Shown: positions 1 to 8,089 of the stretch, piece by piece | Layout of the letters: each line of letters opens with the position of its first letter | Position numbering within the stretch: position 1 is the stretch's first letter | From: Ensifer adhaerens | Lineage (GTDB): Bacteria > Pseudomonadota > Alphaproteobacteria > Rhizobiales > Rhizobiaceae | DNA length: 64,000 nt | Assembly: GCF_000697965.2 (NCBI RefSeq) | Contig: NZ_CP015881.1 | Location: 1-64,000, forward strand | Reading direction: 5' to 3' | Translations under genes and position numbers: made by a program | The notes under the pieces: model-generated | Databases searched by the model: none | Seen by the model: only the letters and a program-made list of their open reading frames with translations | What the model was told of the DNA's origin: nothing

Positions 1-33
1 TCGGCGCGGAACCGCCGATCGAGGGCCTGCTTC

Positions 34-57
34 ATCGGTTGTCCGCGGACAACCGAT
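34..57. repeat. parS-like palindrome 1 (CCGCGG core)
   Basis: A perfect 24-bp palindrome whose inner 16 bp (38-53) read GTTGTCCGCGGACAAC. This fits the repABC centromere consensus GTTNNCNGCNGNNAAC bound by RepB (ParB). It lies 8 bp beyond the stop codon of the HutC-like gene. The same 16-mer recurs at 1295-1310 upstream of repA. A role as an operator of a neighbouring regulator cannot be excluded. Confidence 0.75.
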
Positions 58-64
58 CCTTCGA

Positions 65-844
65 CTAGCCGATGGGGCTGGGCGCGAACTGCGCAACGAG
101 TTCGTGGCGGTCGCCGGGATAGGTGAGCCGCACATGCGTGACCGGCGCCCGTCCGCTCCAGGTCCGCCGCTCGATGACGAGGCAGGCTGTGCCGGTGGCG
201 ATACCGAGCGCCTGCGCTGCCGACTTGCTGGCCGCCACGGCACGAATGCGGTGTTCGGCCGTGCTCCACGGTACCTTGCCGAGCAGCCACGAACCGGGCG
301 CCGCGGTCTCGAATGTTTCCTCTTCGGCCTCCGGAACCGCAGAAAGGCTGATCAACCTCTCCTCGAAGCAAAAGGGACGCGAGCCGGCAAAATGCCGGCA
401 CGTTACGTCCAGCAGCTTGCCCGAGCTCGGGAGATCCAGGCGTTCACGATCCCGGCTTTCGACCTTGCGCACTTTTCGCTCATCCACGCGGAAGCTGTAA
501 TCGAGCCCCAGCGACTGGACTTCGAGTTTAACGTCGTGGATCTCCATGACGGCGGACTGGACCTGCGGAAAGGTAACGTAGCTTCCCGACTTGCGCCGCC
601 GCTCGATCAGCCCGCGCTTGACGAGTTCGGTCAGGGCCTTGTTCACCGTCATGCGCGAGCAGTCATATTGCTCGGTCAGTTCGTGCTCGAACGGGATGCG
701 GTGTCCGGGTGGCCACTCCCCGGAAAGAATGCGCCCTTCGACGTCACCGAGGATGCGCTGGTGCAGCGATAGCACCTGCCCCTGACTGTCGGCCGCATCG
801 CCAGGCGGGTCACTTGAAACGGATCGATCTTGCTTGGTGTCCAT
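65..844 (-). CDS. GntR/HutC-family transcriptional regulator
   Basis: A 259-aa regulator with an N-terminal GntR winged helix-turn-helix (about residues 28-92; the recognition helix region contains CSRMTVNKALTELVKRGLI) and a C-terminal UTRA effector domain (about 110-255). The HTH matches the HutC subgroup of histidine-utilisation repressors, but no hut genes are visible here, so its ligand is unknown. The start is taken at the Met at 844 because the longer reading frame to 973 has a low-complexity extension that would run over the parS site at 932-947. No strong ribosome binding site is seen. It is transcribed away from repABC. A HutC paralogue recruited to another pathway is equally possible. 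Confidence 0.85.
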   Translation of the reverse strand: MDTKQDRSVSSDPPGDAADSQGQVLSLHQRILGDVEGRILSGEWPPGHRIPFEHELTEQYDCSRMTVNKALTELVKRGLIERRRKSGSYVTFPQVQSAVMEIHDVKLEVQSLGLDYSFRVDERKVRKVESRDRERLDLPSSGKLLDVTCRHFAGSRPFCFEERLISLSAVPEAEEETFETAAPGSWLLGKVPWSTAEHRIRAVAASKSAAQALGIATGTACLVIERRTWSGRAPVTHVRLTYPGDRHELVAQFAPSPIG

Positions 845-931
845 GACAGCGAACTTAATCAATTCGCAGCCGCGAAACAGCCCTTCCCTCGCCGATTTGC
901 GCTTTTCCACGGCGGCTGAAACGGCTTTCAC

Positions 932-947
932 GTTGACAGCTGTCAAC
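932..947. repeat. parS-like palindrome 2 (CAGCTG core)
   Basis: Perfect 16-bp palindrome GTTGACAGCTGTCAAC (18 bp with flanking C/G) matching the repABC parS consensus GTTNNCNGCNGNNAAC. It lies about 88 bp upstream of the HutC-like start, in what should be that gene's promoter region. The identical 16-mer recurs at 8069-8084 and 10747-10762. Confidence 0.85.
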
Positions 948-983
948 GCTTGGGCGGCGCAGTTCGGCGCCACGCCTCACTCC

Positions 984-1175
984 TCAGTAAAGGAGGTGCC
1001 ACGGCGTCAGGAACGCGCGCGCCCATTCCTGATTACGATCGGACTCTTCGCACGTCGCCTTGTCGAGCGTCGTCGAGGCGACATCCACTTCCGCCTGCCG
1101 CTTTGTCTTCATCGCCTTCGGCACAGGCGGGGGCGGCTCAAGATAGCCAAGGGTCATTCCACCGAGATAGAACAT
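984..1175 (-). CDS. hypothetical small protein
   Basis: A possible 63-aa protein starting MFYLGGMTLGYLEPPPPVPK, with a short hydrophobic N-terminus, a proline run and a charged remainder. The Met at 1175 has a GGAG-type ribosome binding site 6 bp upstream, which is why it is preferred over the longer frame to 1211. I recognise no family. It sits between two parS-like palindromes upstream of repA, and it may not be a real gene. Confidence 0.35.
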   Translation of the reverse strand: MFYLGGMTLGYLEPPPPVPKAMKTKRQAEVDVASTTLDKATCEESDRNQEWARAFLTPWHLLY

Positions 1176-1294
1176 CAGGAAGCTCCATGCATCCAATCGC
1201 CAACTGAACACAATCCTGACACAATCAGATCCGCTGTCAATAGTCTATTAAATCTATGCTCTAATTGGAGATGCGCGAACGTGCCCGAAGGGAA

Positions 1295-1310
1295 GTTGTC
1301 CGCGGACAAC
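1295..1310. repeat. parS-like palindrome 3 (CCGCGG core), upstream of repA
   Basis: GTTGTCCGCGGACAAC, identical in its 16-bp core to the copy at 38-53, with an 18-bp perfect palindrome in total. It lies 117 bp before the repA start, in the presumed promoter/leader of the operon, a common position for partition sites in repABC plasmids. It could serve both partition and RepA/RepB autorepression. Confidence 0.8.
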
Positions 1311-1426
1311 TCGGCCGCTTCACAAGCTCGCTTTCCACCGCAAGGGCAGCACCTCCGTCAAAACGCTATGCATTTGTAAAACCGCGCCGAATCGGAGCAT
1401 AGTGCATCTGCGCATATTGTCCGGAT

Positions 1427-2659
1427 ATGACGATTTTTGCGCAGTTTTCGGGGATATCAATGTTGCAGCAAAAAATTCAAAGCCAGGACGCACAGGAGCA
1501 TCTGCCGACGCTTCTGGCTGCCGATGCTTTGGAGCTTGCCCATCAGCTGCAGCAGCACCAAAAGAAAATCTTCCCCCCGCAAGCGCAAAAGCAGATGCGT
1601 CTCTTCAGCCCTGCCGAAGCGGCAGCCTTCATCGGAATCGGCGAAGGCTATCTGAGGCAGGTGGCCTCAGAGGGCCACGGCCCAGCGCCCTTGTCAAACG
1701 GTCGGCGCATGTATGCCGTTTCCGACATCGAACGCATTCGCCGCGTTCTCGACGATGGCGGCAAGTCGGGCAAATATGTCCCGCACCGGCGCGGCGATGA
1801 AAAGCTGCAGGTCCTGTCTGTGATGAACTTCAAGGGCGGGTCGGCTAAGACGACGACCTCAGCCCACCTCGCCCAATATCTGGCACTTCGCGGCTACCGC
1901 ACGCTCGCGATCGATCTCGATCCGCAGGCTTCGCTTTCCGCCCTCTTCGGCCATCAACCGGAGTTGGATGTCGGAGAAGGCGAGACGCTTTACGGCGCGA
2001 TCCGCTATGACGCCCCGCGGTCGATCGCCGATATCGTGCGGTCGACCTACACCGCCAATCTGCATCTCATTCCCGGCAATCTCGAACTCATGGAATTCGA
2101 GCACGAAACGCCGAAGGCGATGATGACGGGCGGGGCTGCAGAAACCCTTTTCTTCGCCCGCATCGGCGATGTGCTCGCCGATATCGAGAGCTTCTACGAC
2201 ATCGTCGTCATCGATTGCCCCCCGCAGCTCGGCTTCCTCACCATGTCGGCGCTCTGTGCCGCAACGTCCGTCCTGATCACCGTGCATCCGCAGATGCTCG
2301 ACGTCATGTCGATGTCGCAGTTCCTGTCGATGACGAGTGAGTTGATGAGCGTCGTCGAAAAAGCCGGTGGCCGCACCAGCTATGACTGGATGCGCTATCT
2401 CGGAACACGGTTTGAGCCGAACGACGGCCCTCAAAGCCAGATGACCGGTTTCATGCGCGCCATTTTCGGCAATCGCATGCTGCAGAACGCCATGGTGAAG
2501 TCGACAGCTATCTCCGACGCCGGCGTAACGAAGCAAACGCTTTATGAAGTCGAGCGCTCGCAGTTTGTCCGCGGCACCTACGACCGCGCAATGGACTCTC
2601 TCAACCTCGTCAATGGCGAGATCGAGGACCTGGTCCGCAAGGTCTGGGGGAGGAAGTAA
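1427..2659 (+). CDS. repA: RepA, ParA-type partition ATPase of repABC
   Basis: A 410-aa ParA-family ATPase that drives plasmid segregation and, in repABC systems, represses its own operon with RepB. An N-terminal helix-turn-helix-like segment (about 58-110) is followed by the deviant Walker A motif KGGSAKTTT (136-144) and the switch motif DLDPQ (163-167). The length is usual for rhizobial RepA (about 400 aa). An alternative Met lies at 1460. repB starts 3 bp after the stop, consistent with a single transcript. The upstream 250 bp contain a parS-like palindrome. Confidence 0.97.
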   Translation: MTIFAQFSGISMLQQKIQSQDAQEHLPTLLAADALELAHQLQQHQKKIFPPQAQKQMRLFSPAEAAAFIGIGEGYLRQVASEGHGPAPLSNGRRMYAVSDIERIRRVLDDGGKSGKYVPHRRGDEKLQVLSVMNFKGGSAKTTTSAHLAQYLALRGYRTLAIDLDPQASLSALFGHQPELDVGEGETLYGAIRYDAPRSIADIVRSTYTANLHLIPGNLELMEFEHETPKAMMTGGAAETLFFARIGDVLADIESFYDIVVIDCPPQLGFLTMSALCAATSVLITVHPQMLDVMSMSQFLSMTSELMSVVEKAGGRTSYDWMRYLGTRFEPNDGPQSQMTGFMRAIFGNRMLQNAMVKSTAISDAGVTKQTLYEVERSQFVRGTYDRAMDSLNLVNGEIEDLVRKVWGRK

Positions 2660-2662
2660 TCC

Positions 2663-3664
2663 ATGGCCCGTAAGAACCTGATCGGGATATCGGAGGAACG
2701 CGTCGACGATGCCAACGGCGCACCGGGCAACGACCGCCCGATCGCCGGGCTGATGGCCGGTGCCCGCCCCCCGACTGCTGTCGGTGGCATCACCCGGTCG
2801 CTGTCGAACATCACGCAGAAGGTCGAACGCGCCCAGGAGCTCGAGCGGCAACTTGCCGAAGGGCAAGCGGTCGTCGAACTCGATCCGGCGCTCATCGACG
2901 CATCCTTCATCGTCGATCGCCTCGGGATTGCGGCCGACGCGCAACTGAGCCTCGCTGAACAGATGCGAGAGCACGGACAACAGGTGCCCATCCTGGTCCG
3001 GCCGCATCCAACCATCGAGGGGCGATACCAGGTCGCCTACGGCCATCGCCGCCTGGCTGCTGCCCGCGACATCGGTAGCAGTGTTCGTGCGGTCGTTCGC
3101 AATCTCAATGACGAGCAATTGGTCGTCTCGCAGGGACAGGAAAACAACACCCGTTCCGACCTCTCCTTCATCGAGCGCTCGCTCTTTGGCAGCCGCCTTG
3201 AGGATCGCGGGTTTTCGCGTGAGATCATCATGTCGGCGCTGGGTGTCGACAAAGCCGCCCTGTCGAAGATGATTTCTGTTGTTCGCCGGCTACCGATTGC
3301 GCTGGTCGAGGCCATCGGACCGGCACCATCGATCGGACGGCGCCGTTGGTTTGAACTCGCTGAGCTTCTCGCACAAGATGGCAAGCCGGAGGCCGCAGCC
3401 GCCTTCACGCAAAGCCGAGAATTCCAGAAGGCCGGCAGCGATCAGCGTTTCGACGCCTTGTGCACTTTCTTAAGCGCCTCCAGGGCGCGTGCCCGGCCTA
3501 TCCCATGGCTGGCGCCAGACAACACAACCCCGGTGCGTATCCGTGAAACGGACGTCGAGACGACGCTTGCCTTCAACAGCAAGACGGCACCAGGCTTTGC
3601 AGATTTCGTGAGGCAGAGGCTCAAATCTCTGTACCTCGAATATCAAGAGGAAACAGGAGACTAA
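2663..3664 (+). CDS. repB: RepB, ParB-type centromere-binding protein of repABC
   Basis: A 333-aa ParB-family protein that binds parS and cooperates with RepA in partition. It shows the ParB nuclease/CTPase fold with the arginine box YGHRRLAAAR (about 126-135), followed by a helix-turn-helix region (about 190-225) that would contact the GTTNNCNGCNGNNAAC palindromes found in this window. It follows repA by 3 bp and is followed by a 155-bp gap that holds the antisense RNA. Confidence 0.97.
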   Translation: MARKNLIGISEERVDDANGAPGNDRPIAGLMAGARPPTAVGGITRSLSNITQKVERAQELERQLAEGQAVVELDPALIDASFIVDRLGIAADAQLSLAEQMREHGQQVPILVRPHPTIEGRYQVAYGHRRLAAARDIGSSVRAVVRNLNDEQLVVSQGQENNTRSDLSFIERSLFGSRLEDRGFSREIIMSALGVDKAALSKMISVVRRLPIALVEAIGPAPSIGRRRWFELAELLAQDGKPEAAAAFTQSREFQKAGSDQRFDALCTFLSASRARARPIPWLAPDNTTPVRIRETDVETTLAFNSKTAPGFADFVRQRLKSLYLEYQEETGD

Positions 3665-3670
3665 CTGAGC

Positions 3671-3710
3671 AAAAGAAAAAGGCTTCCGAACGACTAGCGC
3701 TGCGGAAACC
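3671..3710 (-). terminator. Rho-independent terminator of the ctRNA
   Basis: On the minus strand an 8-bp stem (arms 3703-3710 and 3681-3688, one G-U pair, 14-nt loop) is followed by a T-rich run corresponding to 3671-3680. It ends the counter-transcribed RNA just before the repB stop codon. Confidence 0.8.
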
Positions 3711-3725
3711 CTTCTCTCGTGTAGC
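3672..3725 (-). ncRNA. ctRNA (incA-type antisense RNA) between repB and repC
   Basis: repABC plasmids encode a small antisense RNA in the repB-repC gap that down-regulates repC and causes incompatibility. Here a consensus promoter (TTGACA, 17-bp spacer, GATTCT) and an intrinsic terminator bracket about 54 nt on the minus strand. The 5' end is inferred as about 7 nt after the -10 box and has not been measured. The RNA is complementary to the repC leader. Confidence 0.85.
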
Positions 3726-3731
3726 AACTAG

Positions 3732-3760
3732 AGAATCCCATTTCCGCGAATCGGTGTCAA
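3732..3760 (-). promoter_or_regulatory. ctRNA promoter
   Basis: On the minus strand the -35 box TTGACA (3755-3760) is separated by 17 bp from the -10 box GATTCT (3732-3737). The perfect -35 and ideal spacing suggest a strong constitutive promoter, as expected for a copy-number-control antisense RNA. Confidence 0.85.
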
Positions 3761-3819
3761 GAGTTTTCAACGTCGTTTCGGCGAACGGATTTCTTTTGCC
3801 TTGGAAAAGGTGAAGAAGA

Positions 3820-5088
3820 ATGGATCGTGGGATTGTCACGACGCCCTTCGGGCGGCGGTCGATGACGCTTGGGATGTTGGCACACCAACTTTCCAGCGCT
3901 CCGGCCGTCGACGACGGGAGCGTCGACAAGTGGAAATTGTTTCGAACGGTGTGTGCCGCCAAGACAAGCCTTGGGGTTTCCGACCGTTCGCTTGCGGTGC
4001 TGAACGCACTGCTGTCCTTTTACCCAAAGAGCGAACTCGACCCGGCCGCCGGCCTCGTCGTGTTTCCGTCGAATGCGCAGCTTTCGCTCCGTACGCACGG
4101 CATGGCCGAGACGACGCTGAGGCGGCATCTGACGGCGCTTGTCGAGGCTGGGCTCATCCTCAGGCGCGACAGTCCCAATGGCAAGCGTTACGCCCGACGT
4201 GACCGCAAGGGCGCGATCGGCCAGGCCTTTGGCTTCGATCTCGCACCGATGCTTGCACGGGCGTCCGAGTTCGCAGCGGAAGCGGCACGGCTGGAAGCGG
4301 ATCGTCGCTACCTGCAGGTGATGCGCGAACGTCTGAGCCTTTGCCGGCGCGACGTCGTCAAGCTCGTCGAGCTCCTGCGCCAGTCCGATGTCCTCCAAGC
4401 GGAAGAAGCGGAAACGCAGTGCCAGGCGGTCTACACGGCACTGTCGCGCAAGCCGCTGATCACCGAAGTGGAGCGCGCCCTCGCCGTTTTGTCGGCACTC
4501 CGCGACAATCTGACTAATTACCTGGAAAACTTGCTGAAAACGCAGAATACGGCTGCCAATGAACGCCAGTATGAGCGGCACATACAGAGTTCAGAATCCG
4601 ATTATCAATCTGAATCTGAAAACGCTTGTGAAAGACCTGAAGCGGCATTTTCGGATCTGGCTGGCACCAAGACGTCATGCACTCCGGATGATGATACCGT
4701 TGCAGGCAGTGCAAAGTCGCCCGGCCTTTCTCGCCTTCACGATCATATCGGCGCGCTGCCGGTGGTGCTGAAAGCCTGCCCGCAGATCCGTGACTATGGA
4801 CCAGCGGGGCGAATTGGTAACTGGCGGGACATGTTCCTAGCCGCAACCGTTGTCAGGACGATGCTCGGCGTCAGCCCGGAGGCCTACGACGAGGCGTGCA
4901 CGGTGCTTGGTCCCGAAACGACGGCAACGGTACTCGCCTGCCTTCTTGAACGGTCCGAGCACATTCATTCGGCCGGGGGCTATCTGCGGGACCTGACGCG
5001 CCGCGCGAGAAACCAGACATTCACCGTGTCGGCGATGCTGTCGGCGCGCTTGCGAGCCCAAGCCGGAGTGGTCGCCGTGAGCGGATGA
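3820..5088 (+). CDS. repC: RepC, replication initiator of repABC
   Basis: A 422-aa RepC initiator, within the usual 400-440 aa range, with the conserved N-terminal domain (TLGMLAHQL, then a winged-helix-like region around 80-130 with AETTLRRHLTALVEAGLI). A variable linker at about 235-300 corresponds to the most AT-rich DNA of the gene. RepC acts in cis at an origin inside its own coding sequence. The start has a purine-rich leader (AAGGTGAAGAAG). Expression should be controlled by the ctRNA just upstream. Confidence 0.96.
   Translation: MDRGIVTTPFGRRSMTLGMLAHQLSSAPAVDDGSVDKWKLFRTVCAAKTSLGVSDRSLAVLNALLSFYPKSELDPAAGLVVFPSNAQLSLRTHGMAETTLRRHLTALVEAGLILRRDSPNGKRYARRDRKGAIGQAFGFDLAPMLARASEFAAEAARLEADRRYLQVMRERLSLCRRDVVKLVELLRQSDVLQAEEAETQCQAVYTALSRKPLITEVERALAVLSALRDNLTNYLENLLKTQNTAANERQYERHIQSSESDYQSESENACERPEAAFSDLAGTKTSCTPDDDTVAGSAKSPGLSRLHDHIGALPVVLKACPQIRDYGPAGRIGNWRDMFLAATVVRTMLGVSPEAYDEACTVLGPETTATVLACLLERSEHIHSAGGYLRDLTRRARNQTFTVSAMLSARLRAQAGVVAVSG
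4505..4625. other. Candidate oriV: AT-rich segment inside repC
   Basis: This stretch of repC is clearly richer in A and T than its surroundings and contains three AATCTGA motifs, at 4507-4513 and as an overlapping pair at 4607-4619. In characterised repABC plasmids the origin lies within repC at an AT-rich region. Placement here is by that analogy and by base composition only. Confidence 0.5.
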
Positions 5089-5414
5089 ACAGCGACAGGG
5101 GGCATGAGCGTCTCCTCTCGCGGAAACGCTTTGGCTTGTCTGTGACGTTGAAATGCGGGACACTGTAAGTGCAGGGATTCGTTGACATCTCTACGTTATT
5201 CTTACGTCTGAGATTGTTTTCAGACCCTCGCCACCCATCAGAAAACATTGCTGTTTCTCCTTCTTTTGGAAAGGAAGGAGCGGTTCAGTTCCGTTGCGCG
5301 GACTCAGCGTACAAGACTTCGAATTTCTCGATCTCGAGCCGAATGATTGAGCGTCCTCCCTTGTTAGAGCCCGTTCTAGCGGCAGAATCCGTTCAGGTGG
5401 CGAACTCGCGGGCT

Positions 5415-5430
5415 GTTGCCAGCTGGCAAC
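5415..5430. repeat. parS-like palindrome 4
   Basis: GTTGCCAGCTGGCAAC, perfect over 20 bp with flanks (5413-5432), matching GTTNNCNGCNGNNAAC. It lies 327 bp downstream of the repC stop. A centromere downstream of repC is known for some repABC plasmids. Confidence 0.8.
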
Positions 5431-5626
5431 AGGTTGCTGGTTTAAAGCCGAGCGCCCTCCCCCCAAAAAGCTGGGTCGCGAAAGGGTAAACTAAAGCGAC
5501 AAAGCACCAAGCATAGTTGGATCTCACTGCCGCGTGATTGCGAACACGGTATGGCTGGGGGAAACAGCGAGTATGGTACTCAACTCACTGACCGGGTTTG
5601 GCGTTGATAGACGAGACATCAACACG

Positions 5627-5642
5627 GTTGACAGCCGTCAAC
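5627..5642. repeat. parS-like palindrome 5 (imperfect)
   Basis: GTTGACAGCCGTCAAC matches the GTTNNCNGCNGNNAAC consensus but has one broken base pair near its centre. It lies about 180 bp before the DUF1612 gene. Confidence 0.65.
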
Positions 5643-5823
5643 ACATTGGCGTGCGCCGAGACACATGCAAGTCCTGTTTGAATAGAAATATTCGCCGTCG
5701 TCGTTTGCGAAATCAGGCGGCGCAGCTCGCTGGTCTTCAAGCGGTGGAGAAAGCGTCTCCTGCCTGTGGGGGAAGTGATTCTCATGTTACGTTCCACATC
5801 CGCAGGAACCGTTTATTTTCAAA

Positions 5824-6990
5824 ATGCGATACCAGTCTCCCGATCCCTACCATCCAACGCTGATCCCGCTGATGATTTCGGCGGAAGACGCCTTGGCGCG
5901 GCTCGATGAGCGCACGAACCGTCATGTCGTCGAAGACGGGTACCGCGAGCGCGGGCATTTCTTCGATGCGACTGCAGCACTTTGGGTGGCCGGCGAACTC
6001 GTTCATGTCGAGGATCTCGTGCTGCACGATGCACACATGGACGCGCGAGCGCCGACCCACGAGTTGACCATCGCCCATTCGGTCCTGAAAGTCCGCCGCC
6101 GCATCTGGCTCGGCGAGCCTGGTTGGGCCCTTTCTGCCCAGGGGCTTGCAGCACTCAGCGGCGAACAGAGCCCGGTCCCGGAGCTCGATATCCCTTCACT
6201 TGCGCCGGCCGAAACACGTCAGGCGGCGGGTGTCGATCGTGAGCCGGAGCGGGGCGAGCCGGAGGACGACGGCGACAGCAATCCGATGGCGGCCGAATTC
6301 GCGGCCATCGACGCCGCCATCGCTCGCTCGCAGCGCCTGCTCGATGCGCATGACCAGGACACGCTGGAAGTCGCGGAACGGACGGCGTTAGCGACAGCCC
6401 GCGAGCCGCTGGGACAGCTCGGCCTGCTCTTCGACGAAGAGTGGGATGAGGAAGCGCGTCTTGACGAATGGCGCCAGATGGTGGCAGCGGCTGATCAGCT
6501 GCCGCCCTGTCTTGGAGCCGCCTTGCTTTTCGATGCCTGGGAGCGGAGGGAGCCTCTGCGCCGTCAGCATTGGCTGGGGTCATTGTTGGTCGGCGCTTAC
6601 CTGCGCTCCAGAGGCAAGGTCACCTCGCACCTGCTGTCGTTCAACACCGGGCTAAAGACCATCCGCTATGAGCGACGGAGGTCCCGGGACCCACTGACCC
6701 GCTGGAGCGCCTTTCTGGAGGCGATGACGGTGACGGCGGATCTCGGTCTCAAGGAACTCGACCGGCTGTTGCTTGCGAAGACCCAGATGGACATGCGCAT
6801 TCGCGATCGTCGTTCCAACAGCAGTCTGCCGGCCTTGATCGACCTGGTTCTGTCGCGGCCGATCGTATCGGCGGCTTTGGTCGCCAAGCATGTCGGGGTG
6901 ACGCCGCGCGGCGCGCTGAACCTCGTTCGCGAGCTTGGCATCCGCGAGATGACCGGCCGCGGGCGTTACCGCGGCTGGGGCGTGCTTTGA
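5824..6990 (+). CDS. RHE_PE00001 family protein (DUF1612 with C-terminal HTH)
   Basis: A 388-aa protein of the type often found beside repABC loci on rhizobial plasmids. The N-terminal half begins with a conserved segment (ISAEDALARLDERTNRH). The middle (about 130-180) is acidic and probably disordered. The DUF1612 region spans about 190-320, and a C-terminal helix-turn-helix (about 335-385: PIVSAALVAKHVGVTPRGAL) ends in GRGRYRGWGVL. A DNA-binding role is inferred from the HTH; no biochemical function is known to me. Confidence 0.85.
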   Translation: MRYQSPDPYHPTLIPLMISAEDALARLDERTNRHVVEDGYRERGHFFDATAALWVAGELVHVEDLVLHDAHMDARAPTHELTIAHSVLKVRRRIWLGEPGWALSAQGLAALSGEQSPVPELDIPSLAPAETRQAAGVDREPERGEPEDDGDSNPMAAEFAAIDAAIARSQRLLDAHDQDTLEVAERTALATAREPLGQLGLLFDEEWDEEARLDEWRQMVAAADQLPPCLGAALLFDAWERREPLRRQHWLGSLLVGAYLRSRGKVTSHLLSFNTGLKTIRYERRRSRDPLTRWSAFLEAMTVTADLGLKELDRLLLAKTQMDMRIRDRRSNSSLPALIDLVLSRPIVSAALVAKHVGVTPRGALNLVRELGIREMTGRGRYRGWGVL

Positions 6991-6991
6991 A

Positions 6992-7021
6992 CCGGCGGCA
7001 GCGCGGAAAGCTTGCCGCCGG
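6992..7021. terminator. Bidirectional stem-loop between convergent genes
   Basis: Perfect 9-bp arms (6992-7000 and 7013-7021) with a 12-nt loop lie directly after the DUF1612 stop codon and before the converging small membrane protein gene. There is no long T run, so its strength is uncertain. Confidence 0.55.
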
Positions 7022-7033
7022 ACCGTATCGGCG

Positions 7034-7249
7034 TCAGCCCATCGTGATCACGATCAACAGAACGAAGATCACCGGCACCAGCGTCAATGCCGGAATGATG
7101 ATCGCCGGGTAACCGAAGGCGACGATGGCGAGCAGCCAGAGCAGCGCGCAGTTGATCAGAAACAGCACCTTGGCCGTCTGTGAACCTTGCACGGCCTCCT
7201 TGAGCATCCAGCCGAACACCGGCACGTGGTAGACAAGTCTCGCAATCAT
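7034..7249 (-). CDS. small membrane protein
   Basis: A 71-aa protein with an amphipathic N-terminus (MIARLVYHVPVFGWMLKEA) and two hydrophobic segments (about 27-48 and 50-70), so it is probably an inner-membrane protein with two passes. It follows the Crp/Fnr-like gene on the same strand after about 55 bp and may be co-transcribed. Function unknown. Confidence 0.75.
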   Translation of the reverse strand: MIARLVYHVPVFGWMLKEAVQGSQTAKVLFLINCALLWLLAIVAFGYPAIIIPALTLVPVIFVLLIVITMG

Positions 7250-7304
7250 GGTTTTTCCTTTGCGTGGGTGGCCGCATTGGGGGGACAGGCGGCGCGGGTT
7301 TTAT

Positions 7305-8015
7305 TCAAGGGCGTGTCGTCTCGCCGGTCTGTTGTCGGGTGAAGCCTGCGGTCGCTTCGAGGCGTTCGGGATCGAGGACACGCATTGTCTTCGGGTGGCT
7401 GAAGTCGATCAGGCCCTCGCGCTTGAAACGGTTGAGACAGCGGCTGACCGTTTCGACGGTAAGGCCAAGCCAATCCGCAAGGTCGGCGCGGGTGAGATGG
7501 AGATGAAAGCTCAACCGGGCAGCGCCGTTACGGCCGGTCCGATTGAACAGGCGCGATAGTTCCACCAGCGCACTGGCGACTTTCTCGCTGGCGGTCTTGC
7601 GACCAAGCAGCGTGGCATGGATCTGCATGCGGTGAAGCGTCGTCTTCAACTCGCTGGCGACGGCCGGATTGGTGGCGTTGAGATCCGCGTCACCCAGAGG
7701 CTCGATGCGCGCGATACTCAGCGTTTCGGCGGTGGCGATGTTGCGGCCGTCGATAGTGAAGCCGAAGAGCCGGCCCGGTCCGAGCACGTCGGTGATCTGG
7801 CGGCGACCGTCGTTGAGAAGTTGCGAAAGCACGACGCAGCCGTCAACGACACGGTAGAGCGCGCGGTTGCGTCCGCCCTCATAGAGCAGGGTCAGGTTTT
7901 CGCCGACGACACGACTACGCGAGGCCGGGCGAGGCGGCCTTATCGAGGACGCGCGAGGGGGAGCCGCTGGCGCGGCAGTGGTGATCAGGGTTTCTGGCAT
8001 GAAAAACGTCCGCAT
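7305..8015 (-). CDS. Crp/Fnr-family transcriptional regulator (FixK-like)
   Basis: A 236-aa regulator with a cyclic-nucleotide-binding fold (about 25-145) and a C-terminal winged HTH (about 165-225) containing TRADLADWLGLTVETVSRCL. That is the Fnr/FixK recognition-helix pattern (E-T-V-S-R) that reads TTGAT-type half sites. There is no N-terminal cysteine cluster for an Fe-S cluster, so direct oxygen sensing like Fnr is unlikely and a FixK-like role is more plausible. The start is placed at the Met at 8015; Met 8000 is an alternative. A perfect parS-like palindrome lies 54 bp upstream. Confidence 0.85.
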   Translation of the reverse strand: MRTFFMPETLITTAAPAAPPRASSIRPPRPASRSRVVGENLTLLYEGGRNRALYRVVDGCVVLSQLLNDGRRQITDVLGPGRLFGFTIDGRNIATAETLSIARIEPLGDADLNATNPAVASELKTTLHRMQIHATLLGRKTASEKVASALVELSRLFNRTGRNGAARLSFHLHLTRADLADWLGLTVETVSRCLNRFKREGLIDFSHPKTMRVLDPERLEATAGFTRQQTGETTRP

Positions 8016-8068
8016 GACCGACGCAAGGAGGCGTGATGCCCCGATGCCGACGGGCGTCGAAGGAGGAT

Positions 8069-8084
8069 GTTGACAGCTGTCAAC
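8069..8084. repeat. parS-like palindrome 6, upstream of the Crp/Fnr gene
   Basis: GTTGACAGCTGTCAAC, identical to the copies at 932-947 and 10747-10762. It lies between the end of an upstream gene (8090) and the Crp/Fnr start (8015), about 3 kb from repC. Confidence 0.85.
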
Positions 8085-8089
8085 GGAGG

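Larger units (their letters stand above)
5089..5823. other. repC downstream region without a convincing gene
   Basis: The 735 bp after repC hold no reading frame with a believable protein. They contain two parS-like palindromes (5415-5430 and 5627-5642). The second half is probably the promoter region of the downstream DUF1612 gene. Confidence 0.6.

Noticed and set aside
5603..5623. Inverted repeat GTTGAT...ATCAAC just before palindrome 5
   Set aside because: Only 6-bp arms and wrong geometry for the 16-bp parS consensus.
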